64,000 nt of DNA from Pteria penguin (lineage: Eukaryota; Mollusca; Bivalvia; Pterioida; Pteriidae): positions 21,675,341-21,739,340 of the forward strand of contig CM068583.1 of assembly GCA_035048485.1 (NCBI GenBank), given 5' to 3'. The notes beneath the pieces were generated by a model. The model was given only the letters and a program-made list of their open reading frames with translations. It did no database searches and was not told the origin of the DNA. Below are positions 34,450-46,879 of this stretch, piece after piece. Within the stretch, counting starts at the first letter, position 1. Every line of letters starts with the position of its first letter. The position numbers and the translations under genes were made by a program.

Positions 34450-35580
34450 AAGGCACTGTTTTTCACTTTATCTAAAGGTGAGAAAGGTATGTTGGCATAC
34501 CTTCTGAAGGTCGGTAATTTTAGGTCTGCCTATGTCTGCCATTCAATTCCAATTTCAAAAAACTTTGTGTTTTAATAATTATTAAAGAGCTAGGTTCAAA
34601 AACACTTTTCTATCATGTAGGCTAACTCGCTCCTTACTGGTCATCTACCTGAGCAATGAATCGATCTGATTGCATTTGGTCTCAACATTGCCACTTTTTG
34701 AGCTTAGTCACTGCAAAAAAAATTCTCATGCTTATTGTAGATCTAATTTAGAAAATCCAGATACTTATTGTATATATTGGGTTATCATTGTGCGAACAGT
34801 AACAAAACACGCTTGATTTCATTCACTTTAAACGTATTAGACAAAAATGATTGATGTCATAAAAAAGGTCCCAGAAGTTTTCTTTTTTGACATATTCTTG
34901 CATACATAAATGTTGAGAATGGGGCTGGTTCTGGACCCCTCCCTGAAATTCGTGGGAAAAAGCTCTTTTTTCTCCATTTTTACAATATAATTTATCGAAA
35001 ATCATAGTCTCGACCTCCTGGCTGGACTGGACCCCCTCCTATAAAAAGTTGTGGATCTGTCCACGTTTTTGTACTTTATTTAAATTACATAGATACATCT
35101 TATCGATACCACTTTATAAATATATTTATCTAGTGTGGGAAACGTGTTGGAATATTTTCCTCCTACAAGTACATGCGGACTTTTGGTTCGTTACTTTACT
35201 CGTATAAGTCTTACTAACAGGAGTAGGAATAAAATGTAAAGGTGGGGTATTTGTTCAGATCTTTCAGACGACAGATTCTTGATATCCAGGTGGAGAAATC
35301 TGCTGCATAGGATGGCGTATTATTAATGTTATCTATTGAGAGCACGAAGCCAAAAAATCTACAGTTTTGTGTGATACCGTAACAACTAAACTTGTGGGTA
35401 AAACAAACCTATCTGCATCTGACTAAGTAAGCCTTTTAGTAATCAGTAAGTTAATTTACAGCAGTTGGACCGTCTGCGTTTACTTATCTTTCTTCTTTCG
35501 GGTTTTTTTAAATTTTTTTTTGCGCTATTGAAAAGAGTGTTCCTTTAGACAGATGATTTATGAAATGAAGATATAAAAGA
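34450..35580. other. Intergenic; no gene seen
   Basis: AT-rich sequence with no recognisable coding, RNA or repeat signal beyond short homopolymers. Confidence 0.4.
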
Positions 35581-35589
35581 ACGCGTAGG

Positions 35590-35914
35590 GCATGATGCAT
35601 ACGTTTTCCGTCCTTTTCTCTTTTTTTTTTTTTTTTTCGTGCTATACCTCCATCCAAAGAAAAACAAATTAGATTCATTACTTATCATTTAATTCTCAGA
35701 ATTTTTTTTTTCGTGCTATACCTCCATCCAAAGAAAAACAAATTAGATTCATTACTTATCATTTAATTCTCAGAAATTGGTACGTTGTGTCTGCACTATT
35801 TCTCAACATCTGTAAATTTCTACCGCGGTGGTGTGAATATTGACGTCAGAGAAAAAATTTCTTGAATGAGATACACCACTAATTTTTAAACCAATCAAAA
35901 TGGGTGTTACATGT
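35590..35914. repeat. Foldback repeat, copy 2 (opposite orientation), with internal duplication
   Basis: The reverse complement matches the left flank and one hairpin arm of 27222-27620. The phrase CGTGCTATACCTCCATCC through TTTAATTCTCAGA occurs twice in tandem (starts 35638 and 35712, 74 bp apart). Confidence 0.7.
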
Positions 35915-36882
35915 AAAATTTAAAGGGACATAGTCCGAGACTGGAAAATTTTAGCATGAAAAGGATAAATTGCGACAATATCTTATTTTTCCTGATTTAC
36001 ATAAATTATAAACTTTGTGTTAATTGCAAAATTTAAAACTAAAATCCCTCAATGTTTTCGTAGAATAAATGTAATTGAACCAAATTAAATACGGTTGGTA
36101 TCAATTCCCCAAATAAGGCGATGCTCCGCCCATACTCATGCGCGTGCGCGGATATTCACTGTAGAAAACAACAAAAATGGTTCACATCGAGGAATACAAG
36201 CACGAGAAAAGCAAAAGTGTGGTAGAAAGTAAATATACACAGACTCAGAGGCACAAAAAAAAAAAACAAAGAAAAAAAAAAAAAGAAAAGTGGAACAAAT
36301 GTTAGAATCAGGTAAAGCTCGAGTTTCATTGTCACGTGATTTCCTCTGACCAACCTCATCAATATTCAAGGAGTTGGCCTGGTGATGTTGCAAATTTAAA
36401 ACGGGCATATCTCGTTAACGACATCAACTTTGGTAACGATATTTTATACACATCTTAGATAACATACTAGCAATCGATTACCGTTTAAGAAATCCGTTTT
36501 CATTTTTTTAATACTTTTCCCGACTTCAATCGGACCATGCTCCTTTAAGCACAAAATATATTAAGAGATATTTCTTTGTAAGGCTCTCTATACGAATTAT
36601 CTATAAATTGACACAACTGCTCCATAAAGTAAAGAACTTTGTGTTTTAGGAAACCGTAAATATATTAAGCATGCTTTTACTATAAGGAAACATTGTATAA
36701 AATTATTTATATATGTTTAATTGACTATCACTTTAGTTTACCATCCATGTGTTGTTTTATTGCTGTTTTATTATATTCTTGAAATGTCTATATTAAGCTG
36801 TAGTATTTTTGATTAATTAACTCTACTATCGTCCAAAATAACAAAATAATATACCCAAGCGTACACTTATTGTATGCTTAGA

Positions 36883-37063
36883 CATGCGCGGATCCAGAAA
36901 TTTTTGTCAGAGGGGGTCCAACCAAAAAGGGTAAATTTTTTTTCTTAGACGAGGGGGGTCCAACCCCAAAAATGCCCAAATATTACCTTTTTTTGGTAAA
37001 ATTTTCGGATTCCCGGGGGGGGGGGTCCAGACCCCCCTAACCCCCCCTCTGTATCCGCGCATG
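36883..37063. mobile_element. CATGCGCGGAT MITE-like element, copy 1
   Basis: Ends CATGCGCGGATCCAGAA and TGTATCCGCGCATG are inverted. The interior is GGGGGTCCAACC and GGTAAAATTTTCGGATTCC with runs of G and C. The same element sits inverted at 63045-63215. Confidence 0.75.
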
Positions 37064-37188
37064 TTATACCTGACATCTCGGTCTAAGTAGTTATGTGCCC
37101 ACTTTTAATTTCATTCATTTCTTTCTTACTAGAGTGTTTACAGGTAAGACAGGTAAAATGCACTAATTTGATAAATTGTTACCCCTTG

Positions 37189-37322
37189 GAAGGCCCCTGC
37201 CACACCTTAGTTATCATTAAATAATTAAAATATATGCGACCTCTCGGGAATAAACCGAAGGCCCCTGTCACACCCTAATTATCATTAAATAATTAAAATA
37301 AATGCGACGTATCGGGAATGAA
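37189..37322. repeat. Tandem duplication of about 68 bp
   Basis: GGAAGGCCCCTGCCACACC ... TAATTAAAATATATGCGACC ... CGGGAATAAACC is repeated once with a few changes. Confidence 0.8.
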
Positions 37323-37329
37323 CCAGTTG

Positions 37330-37333
<4 letters not shown>

Positions 37334-37377
<44 letters not shown>

Positions 37378-37424
37378 TAATAATAATCAGAAATTATCAG
37401 AAAGTATTCGTAAACTCGTGAATG

Positions 37425-37460
<36 letters not shown>
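37334..37460. repeat. (AAT)n and (AT)n microsatellites
   Basis: About 17 AAT triplets at 37334-37388 and an AT tract at about 37429-37459. Confidence 0.93.
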
Positions 37461-37464
<4 letters not shown>

Positions 37465-39242
37465 TTTATTAGCCATAAGCAATGATGATGCCAGTGTAGA
37501 CTCAACAGTCAAAACATTTACTCGAACACTTTATGGTATTGTTTTCACAAAATGTGGAAAAAAGGTGGAACATTTCTTAAAGAAGCAAAAAAGTTATAAA
37601 ATCTGAATGGTTTGATAATAATTGCTTACATGCTAAAAACAATATCAGAAATACGGCATATTTTCAAGAAAGACAACTCTAACATTAATCTAAATTGAAT
37701 TATGTCTACAAAAGTAAATGACAATAGACATAAACGCAAGGCTAAAAGTATTTACAGAATTATACAACAAAATGAGCTGCAGAGGCTCGCAAAATAATGA
37801 ACCAAAAGTATTTGGGAAAAAAATAAGAAAAATAAAACAGTGTAAATCAAAATCACATGAAGAATTTATGAATTATTTTAAGGATATTTTTTCCAATGGT
37901 TGTATTGATATTGATGAAGATGATATTGAAAATGATATGAATGCAAGTAATTTAGATGTGGATATTAATGAAAGAGAAGTGTTTGAAGCAATTAAAAGTT
38001 TAAAACGAGGTAAAGCAGTCGGAATAGATGGAATACCTGCAGCACTATTCAATACTTGTTATGAAGTGTTTATTCCATTGCTTACTGTACTTTTTACTGA
38101 TATTTTTGATAAACAAACAAATCCAACTGCATGGAGAGAAAGTATCATTATACCAATTCCCCCCAAAAAAATGTAAGTGATTTTAAGTGATGTGAATAAC
38201 TATAGAGGAATTACCTTAATTAATTGTATATCCAAAATTTTTAGCATTGTATTAGGAAATAGACTTGAAAAAATTGCTAAAGATAACGATATGCTATCTG
38301 AATTTCAATTTGGTTTTAGAAAGAACAGAAGAACCATAAATTGTATACATATTGTAAAAATGATAATCAATCAACAGTTTTTCAATAATAATAAACTATA
38401 TGCAGCATTTGTTGATTTCAAAAAAGCCTTTGATCTTGTTGATAGAAATGCACTTATTTTTTAAATTACTTCTATCTGGGGTTAACCCTAAATGCGTAAA
38501 AATGTTAAAAAATGTATATAATAATGTGAAAGCTGTATTCAGTCTACAAATGGTTTATCACATGTTTTTACTTGTGACTCCAGTGTAAAACAGGGTGAAC
38601 CCTTGTCATCATTTTTATTTCTTGTATTTATCAATGATATGGAAAATGCATTGAAAGTTGATGACCCAAATTCATTTTACAATATATCTATCTTAATGCT
38701 GCTTTTTACTGACGACACTGTTTTGTTGTCTAAAACAGCAAAAGGATTGCAATCCTTATTGGACAAATTGCAAGCATACTGTAATAAATGGGGAATTCAG
38801 GTTAATACCAATAAAACTAAATATGTATACATATAATAATAAAACATCTAGAAATACAAAACATTTTACATATGAAAATAAAATTCTGGAAATTGTTGAT
38901 CATTTTACATACCTTGGTGTTACTCTATGTTACAATGGTAAAATGAAACTTGCTGTAAAAGATGTTGCTGAGCAAACCAATAAGGCTATATTTCCCTTAA
39001 AAGATGTTTTTAGAAAACTTACAAAATTTTCTTTGTTATAGAGAATTGGGGACTGTATGATGTAACTTCAATTAATAAAATCTTGTACAAATTTTGTAGA
39101 GAAATACTAAATGTTAAAACAAATACACCTATTCCTGCTATACTTGGCGAACTTGGTCAATATCTTTTTGGTGTCTTATGTAAGATTAACTCAGTTAAAT
39201 TTTGGTTTGATATTGTTTCAAATAAATCAACTTTACGTTATA

Positions 39243-39520
39243 TGGTGATTGATTGATTGATTTTTGTTTAACGTCACACCATGAATATTTCACGTATATG
39301 GTGACGGCATCTGCCTGATGCGGGGCATACAAATTTTGACCTTTGCAACGGACCCACCCGAAGCAGTGAGGGATCTTTAACGTGCCATGCATACCACGAC
39401 ACGGGGCCTCGGTTTTTACTGTCTCATCCGAAAGACAGGACACCGGCATGACCAGAGCGGGACTCGAACCCCAGCCTCCCGATCAGGAGGCGAGCGGGAT
39501 ACCATTAGGCCACGCCGACT
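39243..39520 (-). mobile_element. Family A SINE inserted in the LINE
   Basis: Complete SINE on the minus strand, with its tRNA-like head near 39520 and its CAATCAATC tail near 39250. A perfect 9-bp target-site duplication TACGTTATA lies at 39234-39242 and 39521-39529. Removing the element and one duplicate restores LINE wording (STLRYKMYQRGKYNIEF). Confidence 0.92.
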
Positions 39521-40060
39521 TACGTTATAAGATGTATCAAAGGGGGAAAATACAATATTGAATTCAATAATCATATACATTGTTGGGCATACAAATTAAA
39601 AAATTTATTGGATGAATTGGGATTTAATGACTTTTGGAGATTTGAAAATAAAGAATGTAATAACTTTCTTATTGTTAAACAAAGGATTTAGGCACATTTG
39701 TACAAAACTAGAGAACTAATATTCAGTCAATGATCAGATTAGACTTTTATTCGTCATTTAAAAATACCTTTGAATTTGAACTATTTTATTAGATTTCATT
39801 AATAACTTTTAACATAAATATTTGATGACAAGATTACGTTGTTCTTCACATAATCTATGTTTGGAAACTGGAAGACGTCGGAATATACCTAGAGAAAATA
39901 GAATATGTGTATGCTGTTCTTCAAATCAAATAGAAAACGAATATCATTTTATTTTAACATGTCAAAAATATAGAGAAACAAATAATCAAAAACTTGCAAA
40001 ATTATTCAGTAGTACAAAAAAGAAACACTGTATTGATTTATCAAATTATATATTGCATGC

Positions 40061-40066
<6 letters not shown>

Positions 40067-40120
<54 letters not shown>
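40067..40120. repeat. (GA)n microsatellite at the LINE end
   Basis: About 27 GA dinucleotides. Confidence 0.96.
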
Positions 40121-40124
<4 letters not shown>

Positions 40125-40277
40125 CTTTGCCATAGAATAATGCAGTCATTTATAGCATAATATTTGTATTATATTTGTATTATATTCTTTTGTACATATA
40201 TATCATATATTTATTGTATTTATAATATCATAATAGTATAGTTGCATCGCATATATATTTTCTCACGTATGTAAATT

Positions 40278-40440
<163 letters not shown>

Positions 40441-42245
40441 ATATATATATGGTTTATTTAGCTTTAATAATTATAATAATAATAATAAATGAATGAATGA
40501 ATGAATGAATGAATGGATACACAAATTAATAGATACGAACGTTAAACCTGGAGAAAAATTCTGACAACCCACAACCGAAGATTTCAGCCTACATCATCCT
40601 ACCATAGAAATGAAAATTACAAAGAATTGAGTGGCTTTTTAATTACATAACCAGCTGTACCACACTCCTCCCCACTGTAAAGAGATGCCCGGATGCAGAC
40701 ATCATGTCATCGCATGATGCGGAATAGCATATCGATTTTATGATAAATCTCTCATTTCCTCCCATTGTAAACTGTATACCACAGCGGCGTAACATATGTT
40801 CACCGCGGTCACGTTATTTTAAGTATTATTTAATAAACTATTACTATATCATGAAAGGTCCTCTGATAAAAAAATGAATCCTTGATTATATCTATTCTTT
40901 GAAAAAAAAAATCAATATGTATGTTAATTTATTAATTTATATTATCTAGAGTAAGTAATACTTTTGTTGTTGTGTAAAGTTTTGGCGACTAGTGTAAAAA
41001 TCAATATTGATCGAAGTTATATCAAATATACAAGTAATATTATTGTGGTTATCGGGATATGAACGTTGATATCAACAATATATTCAATATCTATGAATAT
41101 AAGTGAGAAAAGATGATTCTATAAACCTATATCATTTTGTTTTTAAAATGAATTAGAATTTAATATGTACTGCCCACTTCTTCGGCTGGGCATGCAGTTT
41201 CTGTTTCATATGCTTCGTCGCCTTTGTGCATTAACTTTTACTTTACGAATTATGTAGTATATAAGTAAATGAACTAAAATATCAATCAAAATTAAACGAC
41301 TCCGGTTCTTTAATTACTTTTTTTTAATGAAAGCATAGTACAAAGCTGTAATGATTTAATCAATGACAATGTTAAGACGTCGATGAAATAAAAATTTTCG
41401 TTGTTACATAATACGCAGAAATTAGTACATACAGCGTAGGCGTGTGTAAATTTCGAGTTTTTACAAATGCGTAGCTTCAAAACATGCATCTTATGTACTA
41501 GGTAAACACCATACTGAGATTAAACAAAAATTGTTTATACTACGAAATTTATAACTAGTTGGTATTGTGAAATTGCTCTGGTATTTTTTTATGATGATAT
41601 GTGACTCTAAATGAATCTACTCTTTTAAGAATTAATTCAAAGTATCTTTTTTTTTAAGAAGACGACCCCAACATCAACTTTAAAAAGCAATGAGACAAAA
41701 ATCAAATTATTAAACAGATACACATGTATATAGATTTGTAAATATATAATTATAAAACCAAACCAAAATAAATAAATATATTAATTAATTAATGATAAAG
41801 ATCGAATTTCATCAACAGAATTGTCAACTTCTCTCAAACACATACAGTTTTTACATGTTTATTATCAAATATTAAGAAATATAATGAAATCCGTCGAATA
41901 ATAAAATTTTGTCTACAATCCCATTGTGACGTGTATGATTCAATTATATATCTTAGTGATTTCTACATACATAAAATATCAGAAATGATAGGTCTATCAT
42001 TACAAGAAGTATGGATAAAAGAATATTGATATCTATATCAATCACTCATATTGTGTACTGTCACATGACAAAGACATGTGGTTTATCAAGGATGACGCAT
42101 ACTCAAATGCATGGCAGTTTCTATTAAAATAGGTGAATGGTTTTTGTTACATACCAGTTTCTTGGTAATTTAGTGATATCTCTTTTACAATAGGATTTTA
42201 AAATCGTATCGTTTTATTCAACTTGATTAGATTGTGAAATACATG
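40441..42245. other. Intergenic; no gene seen
   Basis: Starts with (GAAT)n near 40488-40515. Otherwise AT-rich with no recognisable signal. Confidence 0.4.
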
Positions 42246-42257
42246 TCCTTGTAAGTT

Positions 42258-42411
42258 GTTAAGCGCTTGGCTTGCGGCGCCGACGATCCGGGTTCGATTC
42301 CCGGGTTGCGCCACTATGTTTAAGAGGTTGGTAACCTCCTGCTTCCATGTCGCGATATAACTGAAATATTGTTGAAAGCGACGTAAAGCACCAATCAACC
42401 AACCAACCAAA
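42258..42411 (+). mobile_element. 5'-truncated family B SINE
   Basis: Starts inside the tRNA-like head (GTTAAGCGCTTGG). B-box, body and tail are complete. A perfect 12-bp target-site duplication TCCTTGTAAGTT lies at 42246-42257 and 42412-42423, so the truncation happened at insertion. Confidence 0.9.
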
Positions 42412-42423
42412 TCCTTGTAAGTT

Positions 42424-43500
42424 AACGTCAAGCAGGTAGCGGTACATGTAACACGCTTAATCTGTGATATATATACACGTACAATGTCTCAATTTCCGTA
42501 AAATATTTTGCCCACTTCATAAATAAATTAAGGTATTGCCTGTTAGTGTAACTCTCAGAGTTCTTACCTGTATATCAGTGTCCATAGTATATTTATGGAA
42601 GAAATCTAGAAATCAAGGAACTTAAAGAAACCCTTAACATTTAGTAATTACACTGACGTACATGTACTTATAATTCCTATGGCTCACATCTATATCCGTA
42701 GGAAAAACCTAAGAAAACCGTCACGCCTTGACCAATGGACAGACGCCTGTATTGATTGAAAGTACAAGACGAGGTCAAGCACAGGACTTTGGACATTCCT
42801 CATGATCGAGTCCGATATAAAAAGTTAATTTTACCCATTTTATTCAATAAGTAACTACCACTCTCAGGATAATAAAGAAAATCTATATAAACTGATTCAC
42901 GTGCATAGTTCTTTTTATTCCTGTAAATGAGTTTACAAGTACTTTAAAAGACAATCCAAACATGTATTATCGAAACGCAAACACAGTTTACTTATATACA
43001 TGTTTTTAAATCATAAATGTTCCCCACATTTATAGCAAATGTACATTACGACACAACTTCCTCATTGACCTAAATCAATGACTCTCTCTCTCTCTCTGTT
43101 CAACTGGGATATCCTCCGCTCTTTACTCTATAAAACGGTACATTAAGTAGGATGCTTTATATATGTCAGCGCACGAGTTACTGTGTAGGACAATCTTTGA
43201 ACAGCATAAATGTGGATTCTGTTCTCTATTCCACATCAAATTCCACAAGTATAATTTTCCAATGTTTATACAGAATTTTAATGTAATAAGATTTCATAAC
43301 TTCTGACAATAACCATTACGGGGTCGTTATTTATAGACCATATGTTAATTAAAACTAATCAATGATACTTTCATTAATTTCCAATTTTTCCAACTTCATC
43401 GAGGCCATTCTCAGTTCACACATTAGAAGGTTAAAAATGTTCCTGTCGTAGGTTCACATGTCCACAGTCCACTCTGGAATGTCTGATTTCTTATACCGAT
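42424..43500. other. Intergenic; no gene seen
   Basis: AT-rich, with a short CTCTCTCTCT tract near 43082. Nothing else recognised. Confidence 0.4.
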
Positions 43501-43504
43501 CTGT

Positions 43505-44235
43505 GACAAACCACTGTCCAAAAAGATCAAATAGTCCCAAATGTCGCAGACAACTAGCTAAAATTAATCTCCTATATGGCAGACCACTGGCGAAATAGAT
43601 CAAATAGCAGCCACTGCATAAGACCATTGGTCAAAATAAATCAAATAATCCCCAATGTAGCAGACCACTGGCCGAAATAGATCAAATAGTCCCCAATGTG
43701 GCAGACCAATGGCCGAAATAGATCAAATAGTCTCCAATGTGATAGGTCACTGGCTGAAATAGATCAAAGAGTTCCCAATGTGGCAGACCACTGGCCAAAC
43801 AGATACAATAGTCCTCAAATGTAACAGACCACTGTTCAAAATAGATCAAATAGTTCCCAAATGTGGCAGACTACTGGCCAAAATAGATCAAATTGTCCCC
43901 ATGTGTGGCACACCACTGGCCGAAATAGATCAAATAGTCTCCAATATGACAGATCAATGGCCGAAACAAATCCAATTGTACCCGATGTGATAGACCACGG
44001 GCAGAAAAAGATCAAATAGTCTCCAATGTGGCAGACGACTGGCCAAAATAAATCCAATTGTCCCCATATGCGCAAACCACTGGCTGAAATAGATAAAATA
44101 GTCTGCAATGTGGCAGACTAATGGCAAAAATAGATAAAATAATCCCCAATGTAGCAGACCACTGGCAAAAATAGATGAAATAGTTCCCAACGTAGCAGAC
44201 CACCGGTCAGAATAGATCAAATAGTTCCCATATGT
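43505..44235. repeat. Tandem repeat, about 41-bp unit, about 18 copies
   Basis: The unit is approximately GTGGCAGACCACTGGCCGAA followed by ATAGATCAAATAGTCCCCAAT. Copies differ by substitutions and small indels. The minus-strand ORFs rich in SATLGTI/FDLFWPVVCHI wording come from this array. Confidence 0.92.
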
Positions 44236-44239
44236 GGTA

Positions 44240-45410
44240 GAATGCAATACTTAATGAAATAGAAAGACTACACTCTCCATCCACACATTTTCGGCCACTT
44301 GGCCTTTATCCAATGAAATCAACAATGTTAAAGAATTCATTTTGATGTTATAAATCATAATGCAACTCATGATACCAGAGTGAATTTACTCTTACGACTG
44401 TTAACGGTAAAAAAATCGTACTTGGTGATACATCCTTGATTTCATTTGATAAAAGCCAAATGGCCGAAATTTTGTGAATGGAGCTATTTATATCTTTTTT
44501 TTAACACCGATTTTTCTTCAAGAATTTACTTGATACATGGCATGTAATTAATGAAATCTCAGTACTTACCATATCACTTGACAGGAATCATTAAACGAAG
44601 ACAACTAACTCCCGATGTTAAGAACTCAAGTCACGGGAAATTAGTTATGACCCTTCCCGCGGCACAAGTACTTAAAAGTAGGAATCAAAATTTAAATACT
44701 TTAAAAAAGCTGAGTCCAAATTCTGATTTGTGATTACCGTTTGTAATATCCATGAACAACAATTTCAAATCAAAACACAAGAATAAATTGCCTGACAAAA
44801 TTGCTTGGAGCTTTTTATAGGACAGTGTCCAAAGCGTGGCACCTGTTGCAAGATATATGGTTTCAGAGAGAGACCACGTGTTGCCAACAATTTTCCCGCG
44901 TTTAGTGTACTTGATAACGGAGATGTAGAATCCATTTGATTTAATTATTGCAATTGTCCGTTGCAAATATTGACAATAGTTTTACCTGAAATGAAACATC
45001 TTTTGAATAGTTGCAAATGAAGAGAAAATCAAATACTAAACTTATTTTACTGTAGTTATATTTTATGGGACAGCTGTTGATAGAGAACAAGAGATGCAAG
45101 AAAATGTTGTTTTAAATTTATTGAATATCCAAATTTATGATATTTTTGTACATTGGAATAACCGGTTTACATTGGTTAATCATATCTTAACGATAGAGAT
45201 ACAACCATTGTCTACGGGATATAGTGGTATCTATACATAACATTTAAAAGCTATACTGTAACATACTAAATATATTATAAATTATAATAAGGTAAGTTTA
45301 TGATATATCCGAAGAGGAGACCGAAAAAGTGAAAGGGCACAACTTGCAACTGACAATTAAGTACAAATAAAAATTTAAAAGTAAAAACATACATACATAT
45401 ATACATACAT
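44240..45410. other. Intergenic; no gene seen
   Basis: Contains TTTTCGGCCACTTGGCCTTT near 44289 and a loosely complementary AAAGCCAAATGGCCGAAA near 44451; these could be ends of a diverged foldback element. Otherwise nothing. Confidence 0.35.
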
Positions 45411-45413
45411 ATC

Positions 45414-46050
45414 TATAATAGATTACCTAGTAATATAGCTCTATAATAGATTTCCTAGTAATATAGCTCAATAATAGATTACCTAGTAATATAGCTCTAT
45501 AATAGATTACCTAGTAATATAGCTCTATAATAGATTACCTAGTAATATAGTTCTATAATAGATTACTTAGTAATATAGCTCTATAATAGATTACCTAGTA
45601 AAATAGCTCTATAATAGATTACCTAGTTATATAACTCTATAATAGATTACCTAGTAAAATAGTTCTATGATAGATTACCTAGTAATATAGCTCTATAATA
45701 TATTACCTAGTAATATAGCTCTATAATAGATTACCTAGTAATATAGTTCTATAATAGATTACTTAGTAATATAGCTCTATAATAGATTACCTAGTAAAAT
45801 AGCTGTATAATAGATTACCTAGTTATATAGCTCTATAATAGATTACCTAGTAAAATAGCTCTATAATAGATTACCTAGTTATATAACTCTATAATAGATT
45901 ACCTAGTAAAATAGTTCTATGATAGATTACCTAGTAATATAGCTCTATAATATATTACCTAGTAATATAGCTCTATAATAGATTACCTAGTAATATAGTT
46001 CTATAATAGATTACTTAGTAATATAGCTCTATAATAGATTACCTAGTAAA
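45414..46050. repeat. 28-bp tandem satellite, left block, with 252-bp higher-order period
   Basis: The unit is CTCTATAATAGATTACCTAG plus TAATATAG. Variant units (GTTCTATGATAG, ATATATTACC, TTACTTAG, GCTGTATAAT, GTTATATAAC) recur in the same order; GTTCTATGATAG occurs at 45662 and 45914, exactly 252 bp or nine units apart. Confidence 0.93.
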
Positions 46051-46327
46051 TTGTTTGTTTGTTTGACTATTGTTTTACGTCACTCCACGATTATTTCACG
46101 TATATGGTGACGGCATCTGCCTGATGCATTGCATACAAATTTAGACCTTTGCAACGGACCCACCCGAAGCAGTGAGGGATCTTTTACGTGCCACGCCTAC
46201 CGTGACACGGGACCTCGGTTTTTACTGTCTCATCCGAAAGACAGAACACCGGTGTGCCCCGGGCAGGAGTCGAACCCGCGACCTCTCGATCACGAGCCGA
46301 GCACCTTATCCACTAGGCCACACCGGC
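46051..46327 (-). mobile_element. Family A SINE splitting the 28-bp satellite
   Basis: Complete SINE on the minus strand, head GCCGGTGTGGCCTAGTGG near 46327. The target-site duplication TTACCTAGTAAA (46039-46050 and 46328-46339) is itself satellite sequence. Confidence 0.92.
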
Positions 46328-46878
46328 TTACCTAGTAAAATAGCTGTATAATAGATTACCTAGTAAAATAGTTCTATGATAGATTACCTAGTAATATAGC
46401 TCTATAATAGATTACCTAGTAATATAGCTCTGTTATAGATTACATGTACCTAGTAATATAGCTCTATAATAGATTACCTAGTTATATAGCTCTGTAATAG
46501 ATTACCTAGTAATATAGCTCTATAATAGATTACCTAGTTATATAGCTCTATAATAGATTACCTAGTAATATAGCTCTGTAATAGATTACCTAGTAATATA
46601 GGTCTATGATAGATTACCTAGTAATATAGCTCTGTAATATATTACCTAGTAATATAGCTCTGTATTAGATTACCTAGTAATATAGCTCTATAATAGATTA
46701 CCTAGTAATATAGTTCTGTAATAGATTACCTAGTAATATAGCTCTATAATAGATTACCTAGTAATATAGCTCTATAATAGATTACCTAGTGATATAGCTC
46801 TGTAATAGATTACCTAGTAATATAGCTCTATGATAGATTACCTAGTAATATAGCTCTATGATAGATTACCTAGTTATA
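46328..46878. repeat. 28-bp tandem satellite, right block
   Basis: Continues the same unit for about 20 copies, with more GCTCTGTAATAG and GCTCTATGATAG variants and one CATGTACC insertion near 46443. Confidence 0.93.
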
Positions 46879-46879
46879 T

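Larger units (their letters stand above)
37700..40160 (+). pseudogene. Degenerate non-LTR retrotransposon (LINE) with reverse-transcriptase domain
   Basis: Reverse-transcriptase blocks appear in order: GKAVGIDGIPAALF (about 38010), NNYRGITLINCISK (about 38195), EFQFGFRKNRRT (about 38300), YAAFVDFKKAFDLVDR (about 38400), KQGEPLSSFLFLVFINDM (about 38590) and LFTDDTVLLS (about 38705), the catalytic box with FADD changed to FTDD. A C-terminal part reads FWRFENKECNNF and, at 39880-39980, a cysteine/histidine region ICVCCSSNQIENEYHFILTC. The frame is broken by an in-frame TAA at 38174, shifts near 38460, 38550 and 38830, and the SINE at 39243-39520. It ends in a (GA)n tract. No endonuclease domain seen; 5' truncated. 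Clade not assigned. Confidence 0.85.

Noticed and set aside
45414..46878. CRISPR-like array
   Set aside because: Units are directly adjacent without unique spacers, and the genome is animal; it is a satellite.
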